A DNA stretch of 64,000 bases from Cyclobacteriaceae bacterium (lineage in GTDB: Bacteria > Bacteroidota > Bacteroidia > Cytophagales > Cyclobacteriaceae), in contig CP075525.1 of NCBI GenBank assembly GCA_025808415.1, positions 2,899,501 to 2,963,500 on the forward strand. The letters are read 5' to 3'. The position numbers and the translations under genes were made by a program. This document shows, one piece after another, positions 44,703 through 54,000 of the stretch; positions within the stretch are counted from its first letter, which is position 1; each line of letters starts with the position of its first letter. The notes below the pieces were generated by a model. It searched no databases. It was given only the letters and a program-made list of their open reading frames with translations, and was not told the DNA's origin.

Positions 44703-46097
44703 CTATTTTTTGAGATAATGATTTTCAACTAAATACCTCCCTGTTTCTGTGGCAATTTCATGGTAGCCTCGCTCATTGGGATGCCCATCGTATTTAAAGA
44801 AGTAGGCATTCTTTTCTTTAAGCTTTTTAAAATGCTCAGTAAGCTCAACATAAGGAAGTTGATGGGCAAACGCGATAGAAGAATAAATAGAATCAATACG
44901 ATTATTTTCCTTGAAATATTCGTTCAAAACATCCGAAGGCATTCGCTCAACCTTATGACCTGTAAAGTAATTCATGGGAAGGTTAATGAATATCAATGCT
45001 GCGTTGTTTGCTTCACATATCCCTTTCATTTCCTGAACGTCATCACTCATTTTTTGCATGGCGTCCAGCGTAGCCGGGTGATTAGGGTTGTTGAAAATGG
45101 TTACACGGTCAGGAAAATCTATATAGTTGTTTAACAAGCCGGGATTTAAGTTTCCGGTTTTGAATAATGTTTGAATGGTGTCGGTTAACGTGGTAAAACG
45201 AAGTTTTCGAAGGCCCTTAAAGTCTTTAATCAGGCCCTTATTGTCGGCCTCCCATACAGCTTGAATATTAATTGCACTTGAATCATCCCGGCTCATTAGC
45301 TTTAGATAATTTCCAAACGAAGCCATCAGGAAGGAGCGGATCAGGTATTTGGGATTGTTCACATCTCCTTTTGGTTCAGCCAGTAATTTATTTTCAAATA
45401 GCTGCGCCAGGTCATCCAACTGAAGAACACCCACCAAAACCAAATCGGGCTTCAGCAGGGGTACAGCGTCCGCCATGAATTGTTTGTAGGTAGTGGTAAA
45501 CTGACCTCCCTGCCCGCAATTAATAACTTCAACATGGGTGTATCCGTTTTCCTTCAGGTAATTCTCCATTTGCATGGGCCAGCTAAATTCAATGTTAACC
45601 CCCCACCCAAACGTCCAACTGTCGCCAAAACACAAAATTCTATAGATGCCCTCTGCTTTCTCAATTTCAACCTCTTTGTTGCGCAGCCCCAGGCTATTGA
45701 TTGTTGCCGTATAATCAAACTCCACAGTTTTATAAACAGCAACTGATTTGGGTTTAAAAATCAAACCATCGCTTTTTATCACGCGGCCGGCAGCGCTTTC
45801 CTTTTCAGGTGCTGTAAATACTCCAATTAAAAAATTAATAAGGATCAGAAAACCAAGGATTATACCAATGTATGCGCCATTAAAAATCAGGCTTTCTGTT
45901 TTTTGCGATAAACTTTTTTGTCGCCTTACATAGAGTATGGCAAGCATTCCACCAATTGGTATTAACCAAAAAAGAAAGTTCAAAACTTTTGATTCAAATA
46001 CCTCATGACTGGAGTAGTAGAGGTGGAATGACAATGGATTCCAGAACAGGATAAGAATAGAGATAAAGAACAACAGTACATTCTTCGAATTTTTCAT
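44703..46097 (-). CDS. Membrane-anchored SGNH/GDSL-like hydrolase
   Basis: The 464-residue protein has three N-terminal transmembrane helices (about 6-28, 38-57 and 72-95). An extracytoplasmic SGNH domain follows: 'YRILCFGDSWTFGWGV' with Ser160 as block-I nucleophile, Gly in 'EVINCGQGGQFTT', the block-III-like 'DLVLVGVLQLDDLAQ', and the C-terminal Asp-x-x-His 'YDGHPNERGYHEIA'. Such proteins often O-acetylate or deacetylate surface polysaccharides. The adjacent NeuD-type acyltransferase and sugar aminotransferase genes on the same strand suggest work on an aminosugar-containing glycan. It is 56 bases downstream of the acyltransferase. Confidence 0.85.
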   Translation of the reverse strand: MKNSKNVLLFFISILILFWNPLSFHLYYSSHEVFESKVLNFLFWLIPIGGMLAILYVRRQKSLSQKTESLIFNGAYIGIILGFLILINFLIGVFTAPEKESAAGRVIKSDGLIFKPKSVAVYKTVEFDYTATINSLGLRNKEVEIEKAEGIYRILCFGDSWTFGWGVNIEFSWPMQMENYLKENGYTHVEVINCGQGGQFTTTYKQFMADAVPLLKPDLVLVGVLQLDDLAQLFENKLLAEPKGDVNNPKYLIRSFLMASFGNYLKLMSRDDSSAINIQAVWEADNKGLIKDFKGLRKLRFTTLTDTIQTLFKTGNLNPGLLNNYIDFPDRVTIFNNPNHPATLDAMQKMSDDVQEMKGICEANNAALIFINLPMNYFTGHKVERMPSDVLNEYFKENNRIDSIYSSIAFAHQLPYVELTEHFKKLKEKNAYFFKYDGHPNERGYHEIATETGRYLVENHYLKK

Positions 46098-46153
46098 AAC
46101 AATCTTCCAGATAATAATTATCCTAAATTAAGTCGCCAGGTAATGGAATAACC

Positions 46154-46798
46154 TTAAGAAGCACGATTAGAATTTTCCCTGATAACCTTGCCCGGAACGC
46201 CCACCACCACTACGTTATCCGGTATGTCGCGCGTAATCACACTTCCTGCACCAATAATCACATTCGCTCCTACTTTAATATTCGGCAGGATAACAGCCCC
46301 ACTTCCAACGCTGCTGAAATCACCAACGGACGATCCACCCAGTAAGGTAGCCCGGGGAGAAATTTCACAATAGGAACCTACTGTCACATCATGATGGATG
46401 GCTGCCAATGCATTGATCAGACTTCCCTCACCAATAACAACACTGCTGCTGATCAACACAAACTCCATAATGTTAACACCTGACTCAATTGTTACCTGGA
46501 AATGACCCACTCGTGCCGACTCAGCAATGACAGTATGAAGGCTTCCTCCGGCTGTTAGTAATTTTTTTGCCACTACTGCCCTTGCATTCGTGCCGCCCAA
46601 TCCTAAAATAAACCGGTTATCTGCTTTGAAAATTTCCTGAACATCCTTCACGCTATGAATGATCGGAAAACGTTCATAAAAAAAATTAGGGCCGTTTACA
46701 TGGATATCATCAAAGAATCGCAGATCATCTGTTTGATTCTGCCGATACAGTATATCAAGTACTTCCTTTGCGTGGCGGCTGGCTCCGGCTACTAACAC
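46154..46798 (-). CDS. NeuD-family sugar O-/N-acyltransferase (left-handed beta-helix)
   Basis: The 214-residue protein starts at GTG 46798, two bases after the aminotransferase stop. The N-terminal nucleotide-sugar/PglD-like subdomain begins 'LVAGASRHAKEVLDIL'. The C-terminal hexapeptide-repeat helix ('IESGVNIMEFVLISSSVVIGEGSLIN', 'GSYCEISPRATLLGGSSVGDFSSVGSGAVIL', 'IKVGANVIIGAGSVITRDIPDN') contains the likely catalytic His in 'AAIHHDVTVG'. NeuD/PglD enzymes acetylate UDP-amino sugars or sialic-acid-like sugars. Being translationally adjacent to a DegT aminotransferase strongly suggests acetylation of the amino group that enzyme installs. Confidence 0.9.
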   Translation of the reverse strand: MLVAGASRHAKEVLDILYRQNQTDDLRFFDDIHVNGPNFFYERFPIIHSVKDVQEIFKADNRFILGLGGTNARAVVAKKLLTAGGSLHTVIAESARVGHFQVTIESGVNIMEFVLISSSVVIGEGSLINALAAIHHDVTVGSYCEISPRATLLGGSSVGDFSSVGSGAVILPNIKVGANVIIGAGSVITRDIPDNVVVVGVPGKVIRENSNRAS

Positions 46799-46800
46799 GA

Positions 46801-47880
46801 TCAGTTATTTTGAACCCTTAACATTATCCGCGCCACAAAGTCAATTTCTTCATTTGTGAGTGTATGATACAACGGCAAGCACAACACCCGGTTGCTAACG
46901 GAACGGGTTATGGGCAATTCTGCCCTTTCTAAATACGGTAATTCATCCAGTGAAGGATAAAAGTACCTGCGCGGGTAAATCAAATTCCTATTTAACTCCT
47001 CAACCATCCGAATGGTAATTTCTTCTGTCGGCAATACCACGGCATAATAGGCGTAATTGAACGTAGCTTCTTTTGCAATGGCCGGCTTTTGACACTTCAG
47101 GTTTTTCAGCGCCTTATCGTAATATTCACTTTGCACTTTGCGTGCCTGGCGAATAGCCTCAATATGCGAAAGATTAACCAACCCCATGGCCGCATGATAT
47201 TCAGAATTCTTTCCATTGATGCCCACCTCGGCAAATTTTTCAGGACCATCGTGGCCGAAGTTGCGCATATAAGCCATTCGCTTGAGCAGTGCTGCTGAGT
47301 TGGTAACAACCCCCCCTCCTTCTATGGTGTGAAAAAGTTTAGTGGCATGAAAGCTCGCAGTGCTTACATCCCCGAATTCGAAAACCGACTTTCCCTTGTA
47401 AAGGGTACCAAACGCATGTGCTGCATCATAAATCACTTTTAAGTTATGCCTTTCTGCAATAGCGTGTAGCGCATCAATGTCGCACGGATTTCCGTACACA
47501 TGTGTAGCCAGAATGGCCGAGGTATTGGCCGTTATAGCCGCTTCAACTTTTTTGGGATCGATGTTGAGTGTATTCTTGTCAATGTCAACAAACACGGGTT
47601 TGCAGCCTTCCCAAACAATACTGCTGGTAGTAGCCACATACGAAAAAGGCGTAGTGATTATCTCTCCGTTCAGGTCTAATGCCTTTATGGCTATTTGAAT
47701 GGCAATGGTTCCGTTGGTAAGAAAAAGCAAATGATTAACCTTCAGGTATTCTTTCAGTTTCAGTTCCAACTCATTTACCAGCGGGCCATTATTCGTTAGC
47801 CAGTTGCGCTGCCAAATGCCATCCAGGTATTTTTCGTACTCGTGTTGTGGCGGAAGAAAAGGTTTGGTCACAGGGATCAT
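46801..47880 (-). CDS. DegT/DnrJ/EryC1/StrS-family sugar aminotransferase
   Basis: This 359-residue PLP enzyme has 'MIPVTKPFLPP' at the N-terminus, 'NGTIAIQIAIKAL' (phosphate contact), 'VIYDAAHAFGTLY' (the Asp pairing with the PLP nitrogen) and 'SFHATKLFHTIEGGGVV' with the Schiff-base Lys181. It transfers an amino group to a nucleotide-linked keto sugar, probably the step before the NeuD-type acyltransferase downstream. A good Bacteroidota promoter lies just upstream. The final sugar (for example a 4- or 3-amino-deoxyhexose) cannot be decided because the dehydratase or epimerase partners are not here. Confidence 0.93.
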   Translation of the reverse strand: MIPVTKPFLPPQHEYEKYLDGIWQRNWLTNNGPLVNELELKLKEYLKVNHLLFLTNGTIAIQIAIKALDLNGEIITTPFSYVATTSSIVWEGCKPVFVDIDKNTLNIDPKKVEAAITANTSAILATHVYGNPCDIDALHAIAERHNLKVIYDAAHAFGTLYKGKSVFEFGDVSTASFHATKLFHTIEGGGVVTNSAALLKRMAYMRNFGHDGPEKFAEVGINGKNSEYHAAMGLVNLSHIEAIRQARKVQSEYYDKALKNLKCQKPAIAKEATFNYAYYAVVLPTEEITIRMVEELNRNLIYPRRYFYPSLDELPYLERAELPITRSVSNRVLCLPLYHTLTNEEIDFVARIMLRVQNN

Positions 47881-47910
47881 AGTGAGCTAAAATTATAGAC
47901 TGAAAGTCCG

Positions 47911-47940
47911 CAAAGATACCTGAAGGTCATGACTTTCAAA
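47911..47940 (-). promoter_or_regulatory. Promoter of the aminotransferase-acyltransferase-SGNH unit
   Basis: On the minus strand TTTG (47940-47937) is followed after 18 bases by TATCTTTG (47918-47911), a full -33/-7 match to the Bacteroidota consensus. The -7 box ends 30 bases upstream of the start codon. Confidence 0.55.
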
Positions 47941-48037
47941 TGAGTATCTGTACGGATCATCGAAAATTATAGTAATGCTTACGCATGGGTTGTGTTGCTG
48001 TTGGAATTAGATGAGCCTTAACATGAGAAAATTTTGA

Positions 48038-48337
48038 TTATGCTGTATTGACTTGGTAGTGCTCAATGGAATCAAATTCTTTTGACTTAATCTGTTCCTC
48101 TTCCTCAATATCAAAGTCGTCTTGAAGCCCTAGCCAGAACTTTGCTGAATTACCAAAATACTTTGATAGTCGAAGTGCCGTGTCAGCCGTTATTCTTCTG
48201 TTCCCCTTTATGATTTCAGACACCCTTGTCTGAGGTATTCCTATGTCCTTCGATAATTTATAGGCACTAAGTCCTAGTGGGATTAAGAATTCCTCCTGAA
48301 GGATTTCTCCTGGGTGAATGTTTTTTAATTTTTTCAT
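48038..48337 (-). CDS. higA: HigA-family antitoxin
   Basis: The 99-residue protein opens 'NIHPGEILQEEFLIPLGLSAYKLSKDIGIPQTRVSEII', the standard HigA helix-turn-helix start. It has the 'GNRRITADTALRLSKYFGNSAKFWLGLQDDFDI' continuation typical of this antitoxin family. It follows the HigB toxin gene by 11 bases, the usual toxin-first order of hig modules. It should neutralise the toxin and repress the shared promoter; an inverted repeat over that promoter (48646-48666) is a good binding candidate. Confidence 0.95.
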   Translation of the reverse strand: MKKLKNIHPGEILQEEFLIPLGLSAYKLSKDIGIPQTRVSEIIKGNRRITADTALRLSKYFGNSAKFWLGLQDDFDIEEEEQIKSKEFDSIEHYQVNTA

Positions 48338-48348
48338 GCTTATCAGTT

Positions 48349-48630
48349 TTAATGATAATCCAATATCTCTACGTCTGAAGCGATACCTTTATCCCATTGA
48401 AATATAATTCTCCACTGGTCATTAATTCTTATCGAATAAAAGTCTTTAAGATTACCCTTTAGTCTCTCCAACCTATTCGATGGTGGAATTTTCAAGTCTG
48501 CTATAGTTTGTGCGTTGTTCAGCATTCTCAATTTTCGCCTTGCCGTTTCCTGCACTTCTATAGCCAATCCCCTAACTCGCTCACCGTCCCAAATTTTCTT
48601 TGTTTCTTTGGAGCCAAAGGATACAATCAT
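48349..48630 (-). CDS. higB: HigB-family toxin (RelE/ParE fold)
   Basis: The 93-residue protein matches the short HigB type: 'MIVSFGSKETKKIWDGERVRGLAIEVQETARRKLRMLNNAQTIADLKIPPSNRLERLKGNLKDFYSIRINDQWRIIFQW'-like order of motifs, including 'PPSNRLERLKG' and 'YSIRINDQWRIIF'. Relatives are ribosome-dependent mRNA nucleases. The gene is first in the module with its own promoter upstream. No frameshift or loss is visible, so the module is probably functional. Confidence 0.94.
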   Translation of the reverse strand: MIVSFGSKETKKIWDGERVRGLAIEVQETARRKLRMLNNAQTIADLKIPPSNRLERLKGNLKDFYSIRINDQWRIIFQWDKGIASDVEILDYH

Positions 48631-48645
48631 AGTCCTGTTACGCGT

Positions 48646-48686
48646 TACTTACGTCAAAGGTAAGTATTATAGTATCCAAAAACAAA
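48646..48686 (-). promoter_or_regulatory. higBA promoter with overlapping inverted repeat (candidate HigA operator)
   Basis: On the minus strand TTTG (48686-48683), a 20-base spacer and TACCTTTG (48662-48655) form a full -33/-7 promoter. TACTTAC (48646-48652) and GTAAGTA (48660-48666) are a perfect 7-bp inverted repeat spanning the -7 box and start site. This is where a self-repressing antitoxin would bind. Confidence 0.6.
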
Positions 48687-48796
48687 TGCAGCATATCAAC
48701 TATCCACCTCAAAATTATGGTTTTGATATTATCTAATTCGAGTATCCGTTTCAAGGGCCATATCACTTCAGAAAGTATGGTTTATTTTATAGACTA

Positions 48797-48930
48797 CGTC
48801 ATTGCGAACGGACAGGTGGGGTGTGGGATGGAGTGAAGCAATCCCAAACTTTACGTTTAGTTCTAACTATTTAGTGTGGGATTGCTTCGTCATACTTACG
48901 CTCTTCCCTTCCTGATTCCTCGCAATGACG
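48797..48930. repeat. Dispersed inverted-repeat element, copy A (CGTCATTGCG ends)
   Basis: CGTCATTGCG (48797-48806) and its exact complement CGCAATGACG (48921-48930) bound a 134-bp element. An inner inverted pair GAAGCAATCCCA and TGGGATTGCTTC lies inside. It fills most of the 331-base gap between higB and the glycosyltransferase, where no gene is seen. A second member lies at 58017-58159. Confidence 0.8.
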
Positions 48931-48961
48931 AAAATATTTTGAGATGGCTTCTAGCCATGCA

Positions 48962-49942
48962 CTACCCCGCGTTTACCGCTTTGCGTTTAACCCTTCGAAG
49001 GGCCTGAAACAAGCCGGGGCTGATAATCTGGATTGAAGTTTTAACCAGGCTAACGAAACCTTCCTTACTGAAGGGTCTGTTTTTAAAAGCATGCAGGCAT
49101 AAGCCGATCGCCTCTTTCCGGCTTCTGTTCAAGGCATGGGCACTGGCCAGGTCATAATGCTTAAAGATGATGGAGGTTTCGAGTTGTTCCTTCTTGTTGT
49201 TATCCAACGCAAGCAAGCTTCCGGTTTTTACCAACTGCAAAAAATCCATTTCCTTTTTCGCGATGGCCAGCCGGTTAGTGCGCCCGTTAATGCTGCCGTC
49301 ATTAATTCGGTACACGGCAAAAACATAATTTAAGTACCTGATTTTACCATGGTTAAGCAGCTTCATGTGCATGTACCAGTCGCAACTGATGATGGAGTAA
49401 AAGTCATCGGCAAAATCAGAACGCTTCAAAACATTACGGAACATAATGGTTGCCGTGGTGATGCAATTGAACCGCGTAAGCTTTTCAAAACTGATGTCAT
49501 GATCCTTTACGGAAACTGAATCGCCCCGCTCAAACCGCTTTTCGTTGTGGATATATTTTTTATGATTGCCACACACTAAAACGTAATCGGGGTGTGACTC
49601 CAGGAATTGATATTGGATGTTTAATTTATCCGGATGCTCCCAGTAATCATCTCCTTCGCAGATACATAAGTACTTTCCGGTACAACTAAAAAGTGTGCGC
49701 AGGAAATTCTCGTGCATGCCCACATTGGTGGTATTTTCAATTACCCTTATTTTTTCCGGATAGCGTTCTTTGAAACTGGTAATGACTGCACGGGTATTGT
49801 CGGTTGAACAATCTTCGCCAATCACCAACTCGTAATCCAAATCGGTTTTTTGATCCAGAATACTTTGTATAGCCTGGGCAATATACGGCCCGTGATTATA
49901 GGCCAGCATAAAAACGCTTATGGAGGGTTGCTGAGATGACAT
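48962..49942 (-). CDS. Glycosyltransferase family 2
   Basis: The frame extends to TTG 49978, but ATG 49942 ('MSSQQPSISVFMLAYNHGPYI') is preferred, giving 326 residues. The GT-A domain shows 'SVFMLAYNHGPYIAQAI', 'LVIGEDCSTDNTRAVI', 'NVGMHENFLRTL' and the metal motif 'YLCICEGDDYW', with a helical C-terminal part. It lacks transmembrane helices and stands alone between repeat elements and the PIN module, so it is probably a mobile or late-acquired decoration enzyme. Donor and acceptor are unknown. Confidence 0.9.
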   Translation of the reverse strand: MSSQQPSISVFMLAYNHGPYIAQAIQSILDQKTDLDYELVIGEDCSTDNTRAVITSFKERYPEKIRVIENTTNVGMHENFLRTLFSCTGKYLCICEGDDYWEHPDKLNIQYQFLESHPDYVLVCGNHKKYIHNEKRFERGDSVSVKDHDISFEKLTRFNCITTATIMFRNVLKRSDFADDFYSIISCDWYMHMKLLNHGKIRYLNYVFAVYRINDGSINGRTNRLAIAKKEMDFLQLVKTGSLLALDNNKKEQLETSIIFKHYDLASAHALNRSRKEAIGLCLHAFKNRPFSKEGFVSLVKTSIQIISPGLFQALRRVKRKAVNAG

Positions 49943-50025
49943 TCGTTTAAAGTGTGTATTGGGTTTCGACACCCTCAACCCTGACGGGGCAAGAAAACTC
50001 TGCAGGCAAAGGTGTAATTAAAAAA

Positions 50026-50196
50026 TCAAAAAGTTTTACTTGTTGCTGGCCGCTTGGTGGTCCGTTTTTTTGAGAAGTATTTCTTTATTTCTTCAAAATC
50101 CATATTGGCTATATCCTTACTTATTTTGTCCCGTTGCTTCCTCATGAAGGCAACAGCATCAAAACCCTTTTCAATCTTTACTGTCTTTGTTGCCAT
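50026..50196 (-). CDS. Small basic protein, candidate antitoxin of the PIN toxin (56 aa)
   Basis: This short ORF was found by reading the minus strand downstream of the PIN gene. It runs from ATG 50196 to TGA 50026 and encodes 56 residues starting 'MATKTVKIEKGFDAVAFM'. It is helical and Lys-rich, with 'RKQRDKISKDIANMDFEEIKKYF' as a likely toxin-wrapping helix. The start is one base after the PIN stop, so the two are translationally coupled. Short partners of this type next to PIN genes are known in Bacteroidota and cyanobacteria. The antitoxin role is inferred from position and composition. Confidence 0.7.
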   Translation of the reverse strand: MATKTVKIEKGFDAVAFMRKQRDKISKDIANMDFEEIKKYFSKKRTTKRPATSKTF

Positions 50197-50197
50197 A

Positions 50198-50644
50198 CTA
50201 AATTTCTTTTGGGGTGCGGATTTCTAAAGTCTGATGTCCCAGCCTCAAATTTACTGAATTATACCCTCTGATTTTACTAATGTTTACAATGTGTTTAAAG
50301 TTCCAGCTAACCAAAATATCAACCTTGTAAAGGGTCGCTAAGGCAATGTGAATACAATCAGCCCGACTTGTTTTGCCAACAACTTTTTCCCGAATATACG
50401 TATCAGCAAGATTAACTGCTTCTTGAGAAATCTCAACAAATTCTTTTTGCGTTGAATTCAGTTCCTGGAGGTAATTTTTTACCCTGTCAGGAGCGTTGGC
50501 AAGTTCATCAATCGTAATCTCTGAATAAACAATTCTTAATTCACCCTTCTCCACTCTGTCAAAAAATGGTTTAGTGTCGTTCGAAAATTCGATATCAAAT
50601 AGTCCACCGATAACTGATGTATCAATATAAATCCGCTGTATCAT
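50198..50644 (-). CDS. PIN-domain protein (VapC-like toxin)
   Basis: The 148-residue protein shows the PIN acidic residues: Asp8 in 'RIYIDTSVIGG', Glu in 'TIDELANA', Asp in 'SRADCIHIALA', and the 'DILVSWNFKHIVN' segment with a fourth acidic/polar site. PIN domains are Mg-dependent RNases. The Y-I-D-T-S-V-I-G-G start is typical of a Bacteroidota/cyanobacterial subgroup that comes with short downstream partners, here the 56-residue ORF at 50026. The order toxin-then-antitoxin is the reverse of classical vapBC. Confidence 0.88.
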   Translation of the reverse strand: MIQRIYIDTSVIGGLFDIEFSNDTKPFFDRVEKGELRIVYSEITIDELANAPDRVKNYLQELNSTQKEFVEISQEAVNLADTYIREKVVGKTSRADCIHIALATLYKVDILVSWNFKHIVNISKIRGYNSVNLRLGHQTLEIRTPKEI

Positions 50645-50751
50645 GACGTATTTTAAAGTATCTCATTTTCTGAGCCTTGCGCTGTCAAACGAAGTTATGC
50701 AAAACATCCAATGAAAGACTAAATACAGCAACTTCAGTAGATTTTTTCAAC

Positions 50752-50830
50752 TAAACCTCACCCCCTGCCTATCCGGCAGGTAAACTTCCCCGTTCCTGCA
50801 GGTGCCTACCGATAGGAAGGGTGAGGTTTA
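50752..50830. repeat. Inverted-repeat element with CCTCACCC ends, copy A
   Basis: TAAACCTCACCC (50752-50763) and GGGTGAGGTTTA (50819-50830) are perfect complements enclosing 55 bases. Inside are CCTGCC-tatcc-GGCAGG and CCTGCAGG. It lies in the 433-base gap between the PIN gene and the second giant esterase. I see no gene or clear promoter in the remainder of the gap. A related element is at 57910-57955. Confidence 0.75.
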
Positions 50831-51077
50831 CACAGCCCCAAATAATCCCACTTTTTGCGAACCAAATCCCATGTGTTTGGTTTCACTTTTAAATGGTACA
50901 TAGGGTTTTAAGCCATAACCGGCTGACTGTATTGCCTTTTGGGCAGAAATGCCCCGTTTTGAGTTTAAAACCCCCTGTTTTTTATGAAAATTTAATGTTA
51001 AATATTACGCCTTGGGTTGTCACTTTTACGACCTTTGTTGGATATTAGTAGGTAGCTTTAATCAATTGCCCCCGTCT

Positions 51078-54000
51078 ATGAAACCACTGGCTAAAATCGC
51101 CATTTTTATTGCCGTTTTTACCTCGCTTTGCAACCTCTCTTATTCGCAAATTGACACCACCTGGACTTATTTTCATTATAAAAATGATGGAACAAGAGGA
51201 GCCGGGCCTGGAACATCTGGCACTTTCATTAATGTTGATATCCGTTTGGTTAATGATGAGAGTAGTTCGGGAATATTTAATAACAGGTTTTATCTGAAAG
51301 AGAATCAAACTTTTAGCCATCGCCTGGTCAATGGTCTACCTTCAACCTCATATTATGCAATGGCTGGTTTTGGCTCAATAAACTATAAGGAGGGAAATCT
51401 TAGAAGGTTAAACAATTGGGGGCAAGATCTCTACGTAATGAATTACAGGTTGTTGTTCCCGAAAAACTACAACGCTAACCCTAATGTAGCTGGTGGCTAT
51501 CCGCTGATTGTAATGGCTCATGGCTTTGGTGAACGCGCAAACTGCTGGGGATCGAACTGCTATTGGGGCAGTACATTTTACGATCCAAACACTAACAATA
51601 ACCCCCCGGTGAATAACACCAAATACTCAATTACCGGAGTGACTAGCACAGGCGGTGGCTCACAAATTATCGTTACTACAAACGCAACTCACGGTTTTTC
51701 TAGTAGCGGGTACGGTAATCAAATTCTTATCAGTAATTCCACAGTTGCCTCTTACAATGGTAGCCGAACAGTAGCAGAAGTTTTGACTACTACCAGCTTT
51801 AGGGTTAACATACCATTCAACGGTAACGCTACAGGAAATGTAGAATCACTTGGCGCGCTTCGGCTTTTAAACAATGACCACAGTATGACCCACGGTGGTT
51901 CGGTTCATCAATCGGCTGTGTTACATCCCGGGATAACCAGTAATATGTTGCCTAGTGATCCAAATATGCCTGCCAGAGCCTTCCCGGGTTTTGTGCTTTA
52001 TCCGCAGAACTTAAACGGGTGGGAACAAGGCGGTGCGAACAATGTTGTTCGAATCATTAGGTTGTTAATGCAAAAATATAATATTGATCCAAACAAAATC
52101 TATGTCCATGGCCTTTCGGATGGTGGTTCAGGCACTTACCGGTTAGTCCGTACCGCACCGTGGTTGTTTGCTGCAGCGCTTCCCATGTCTGCAGTAAACA
52201 ACCCGGAAAACAACTATCCAATATATCCATTTATCAATACTGTTCCGCTGTGGGTTTTCCAAGGCGGTACAGATACTAATCCAAGACCAGTTCACACCGA
52301 AGCACTGATTCAAAATTTCAGAAATGCTGGCATGGATGTTCGGTATAAACTGTACCCAACACTTGGCCATGGGGTGTGGAACAACGCCTACGCAGAACCA
52401 GACTTTTTTAGTTGGATGATGAGGAAAAACAAGGCCAATATCCATGTCAATTTTGGTAAGCCTGAAGTATGCGGCACCTCCGGTGCCGCTACAGTACTCC
52501 ATCTGGCCCAAGGGTTTTTGGCTTATCAGTGGGAAAGAGATGGCCAAATCATTCCTGGGGCTACATCATCAACTTATTCAGCAACTTTGCCCGGCACCTA
52601 CCGGGCACGCTTTAGCCGGGTTGCAAACCCTGGTGAAAGCGATTGGAACCGTTGGTCTGATCCTGTAATAGTTACTGAAGTTGCCCCGCCTAAACCTAGT
52701 ATTCAAGCGTTAGGATCAACCGTTTTCCCAACGGTAATAAGTAATGATGACAGGGTGGTGTTAAAATCCAGCCAAAAGAATGAAAAATATTTATGGTCCA
52801 ATAATGGTGTTCAGTTTACACCAGACAGAACCTTTAATGATATTTTCAATGACAGACTTGATACGTTATCAATGATCCAACGTAAGTCCGATCAACCCGG
52901 CATTTATACGTTAAAAACTGCAGAGATTAGTGGATGCCAAAGCTTGAGTTCCGATCCTGTTGCAGTCACCTTTAATACCCCTACAACAATTACCTTACCC
53001 AGTAATTTTTCCGGAACGGCTCAAAGCGCCTCCAGCATATTTTTAAGCTGGACCGATAACTCACCTAATGAATCAGGTTTTGAAATATGGCGGAGGAGAA
53101 CAGGTGAGACTGTTTATACGTTCGTTACACGAACTGCGGAAGATGCTGTTTCATACCTTGACAACAACCTCGTTGCAAACACTACCTATTACTATAAAAT
53201 TCGCGCTGTTAGCAGCACCGCACGATCAATATATTTTCCTGGAAACAATGATATTAATGAGAACGTAGTTGTTACTACGTTAGGGGATGCCGTGCCCCCA
53301 ACGCCTCCGCAAAACGTTAGGGTTACCTTTAATAACCTTACCACTATTCGATTAGAATGGGATGCCGGCACCGATAATATCGGGGTGAGACGCTATAAGA
53401 TAAATTATACCGGAAGTCCTTCAGGTACAGCATTCACCACCACGGCAACAACAACTTTTACCATAACAGGCCTTACTGCTAATAATGCCTATCAAATTAC
53501 TGTTCAGACCGAGGATTTTGCAGGCATTCTATCTCCACCAAGTAATCTAATCACAGGTACAACCTATGTAGATGGACTTTATTATGAGCATTCAACCGGA
53601 GCATGGCAGAGTTTAGATCCTTTTATTTCAGGTCCAAGTGGATTCAACGACCTCCCTCCCATTAACTGGAATACCGCGGAATTTACCGGGAAGATTGCCA
53701 ACTTTAACGTTAACCCGAATACTGATCCTCCGCATCCTAACGGTACCCTTGGTATTGCTACCCAGCAGGAGTTTTATAAGATAAAGTTTGATGGGTACAT
53801 CACAAAGCCAGGTACCGGAAATGTTATAGTGCAGTTCAATACAACTTCCGATGATGGAAGTATGTTATTTCTTAAAGGATTCAATCGAAACCCAGCCAAT
53901 CAGGCTGAGTTTACACAATATCGTATTGTGAATAACGATGGGTTACATGGCGCAGTAACAGCAACAAGCGAGGATGTCACACTGGATTCTGCTTTTCACC

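Noticed and set aside
51012..51077. Upstream ATG extension of the second giant esterase
   Set aside because: The 22 added residues precede a complete signal peptide at 51078 and would spoil export.
51615..51870. Prophage remnant suggested by the tail-like module
   Set aside because: The module is in frame within one secreted protein and no other phage genes are present.
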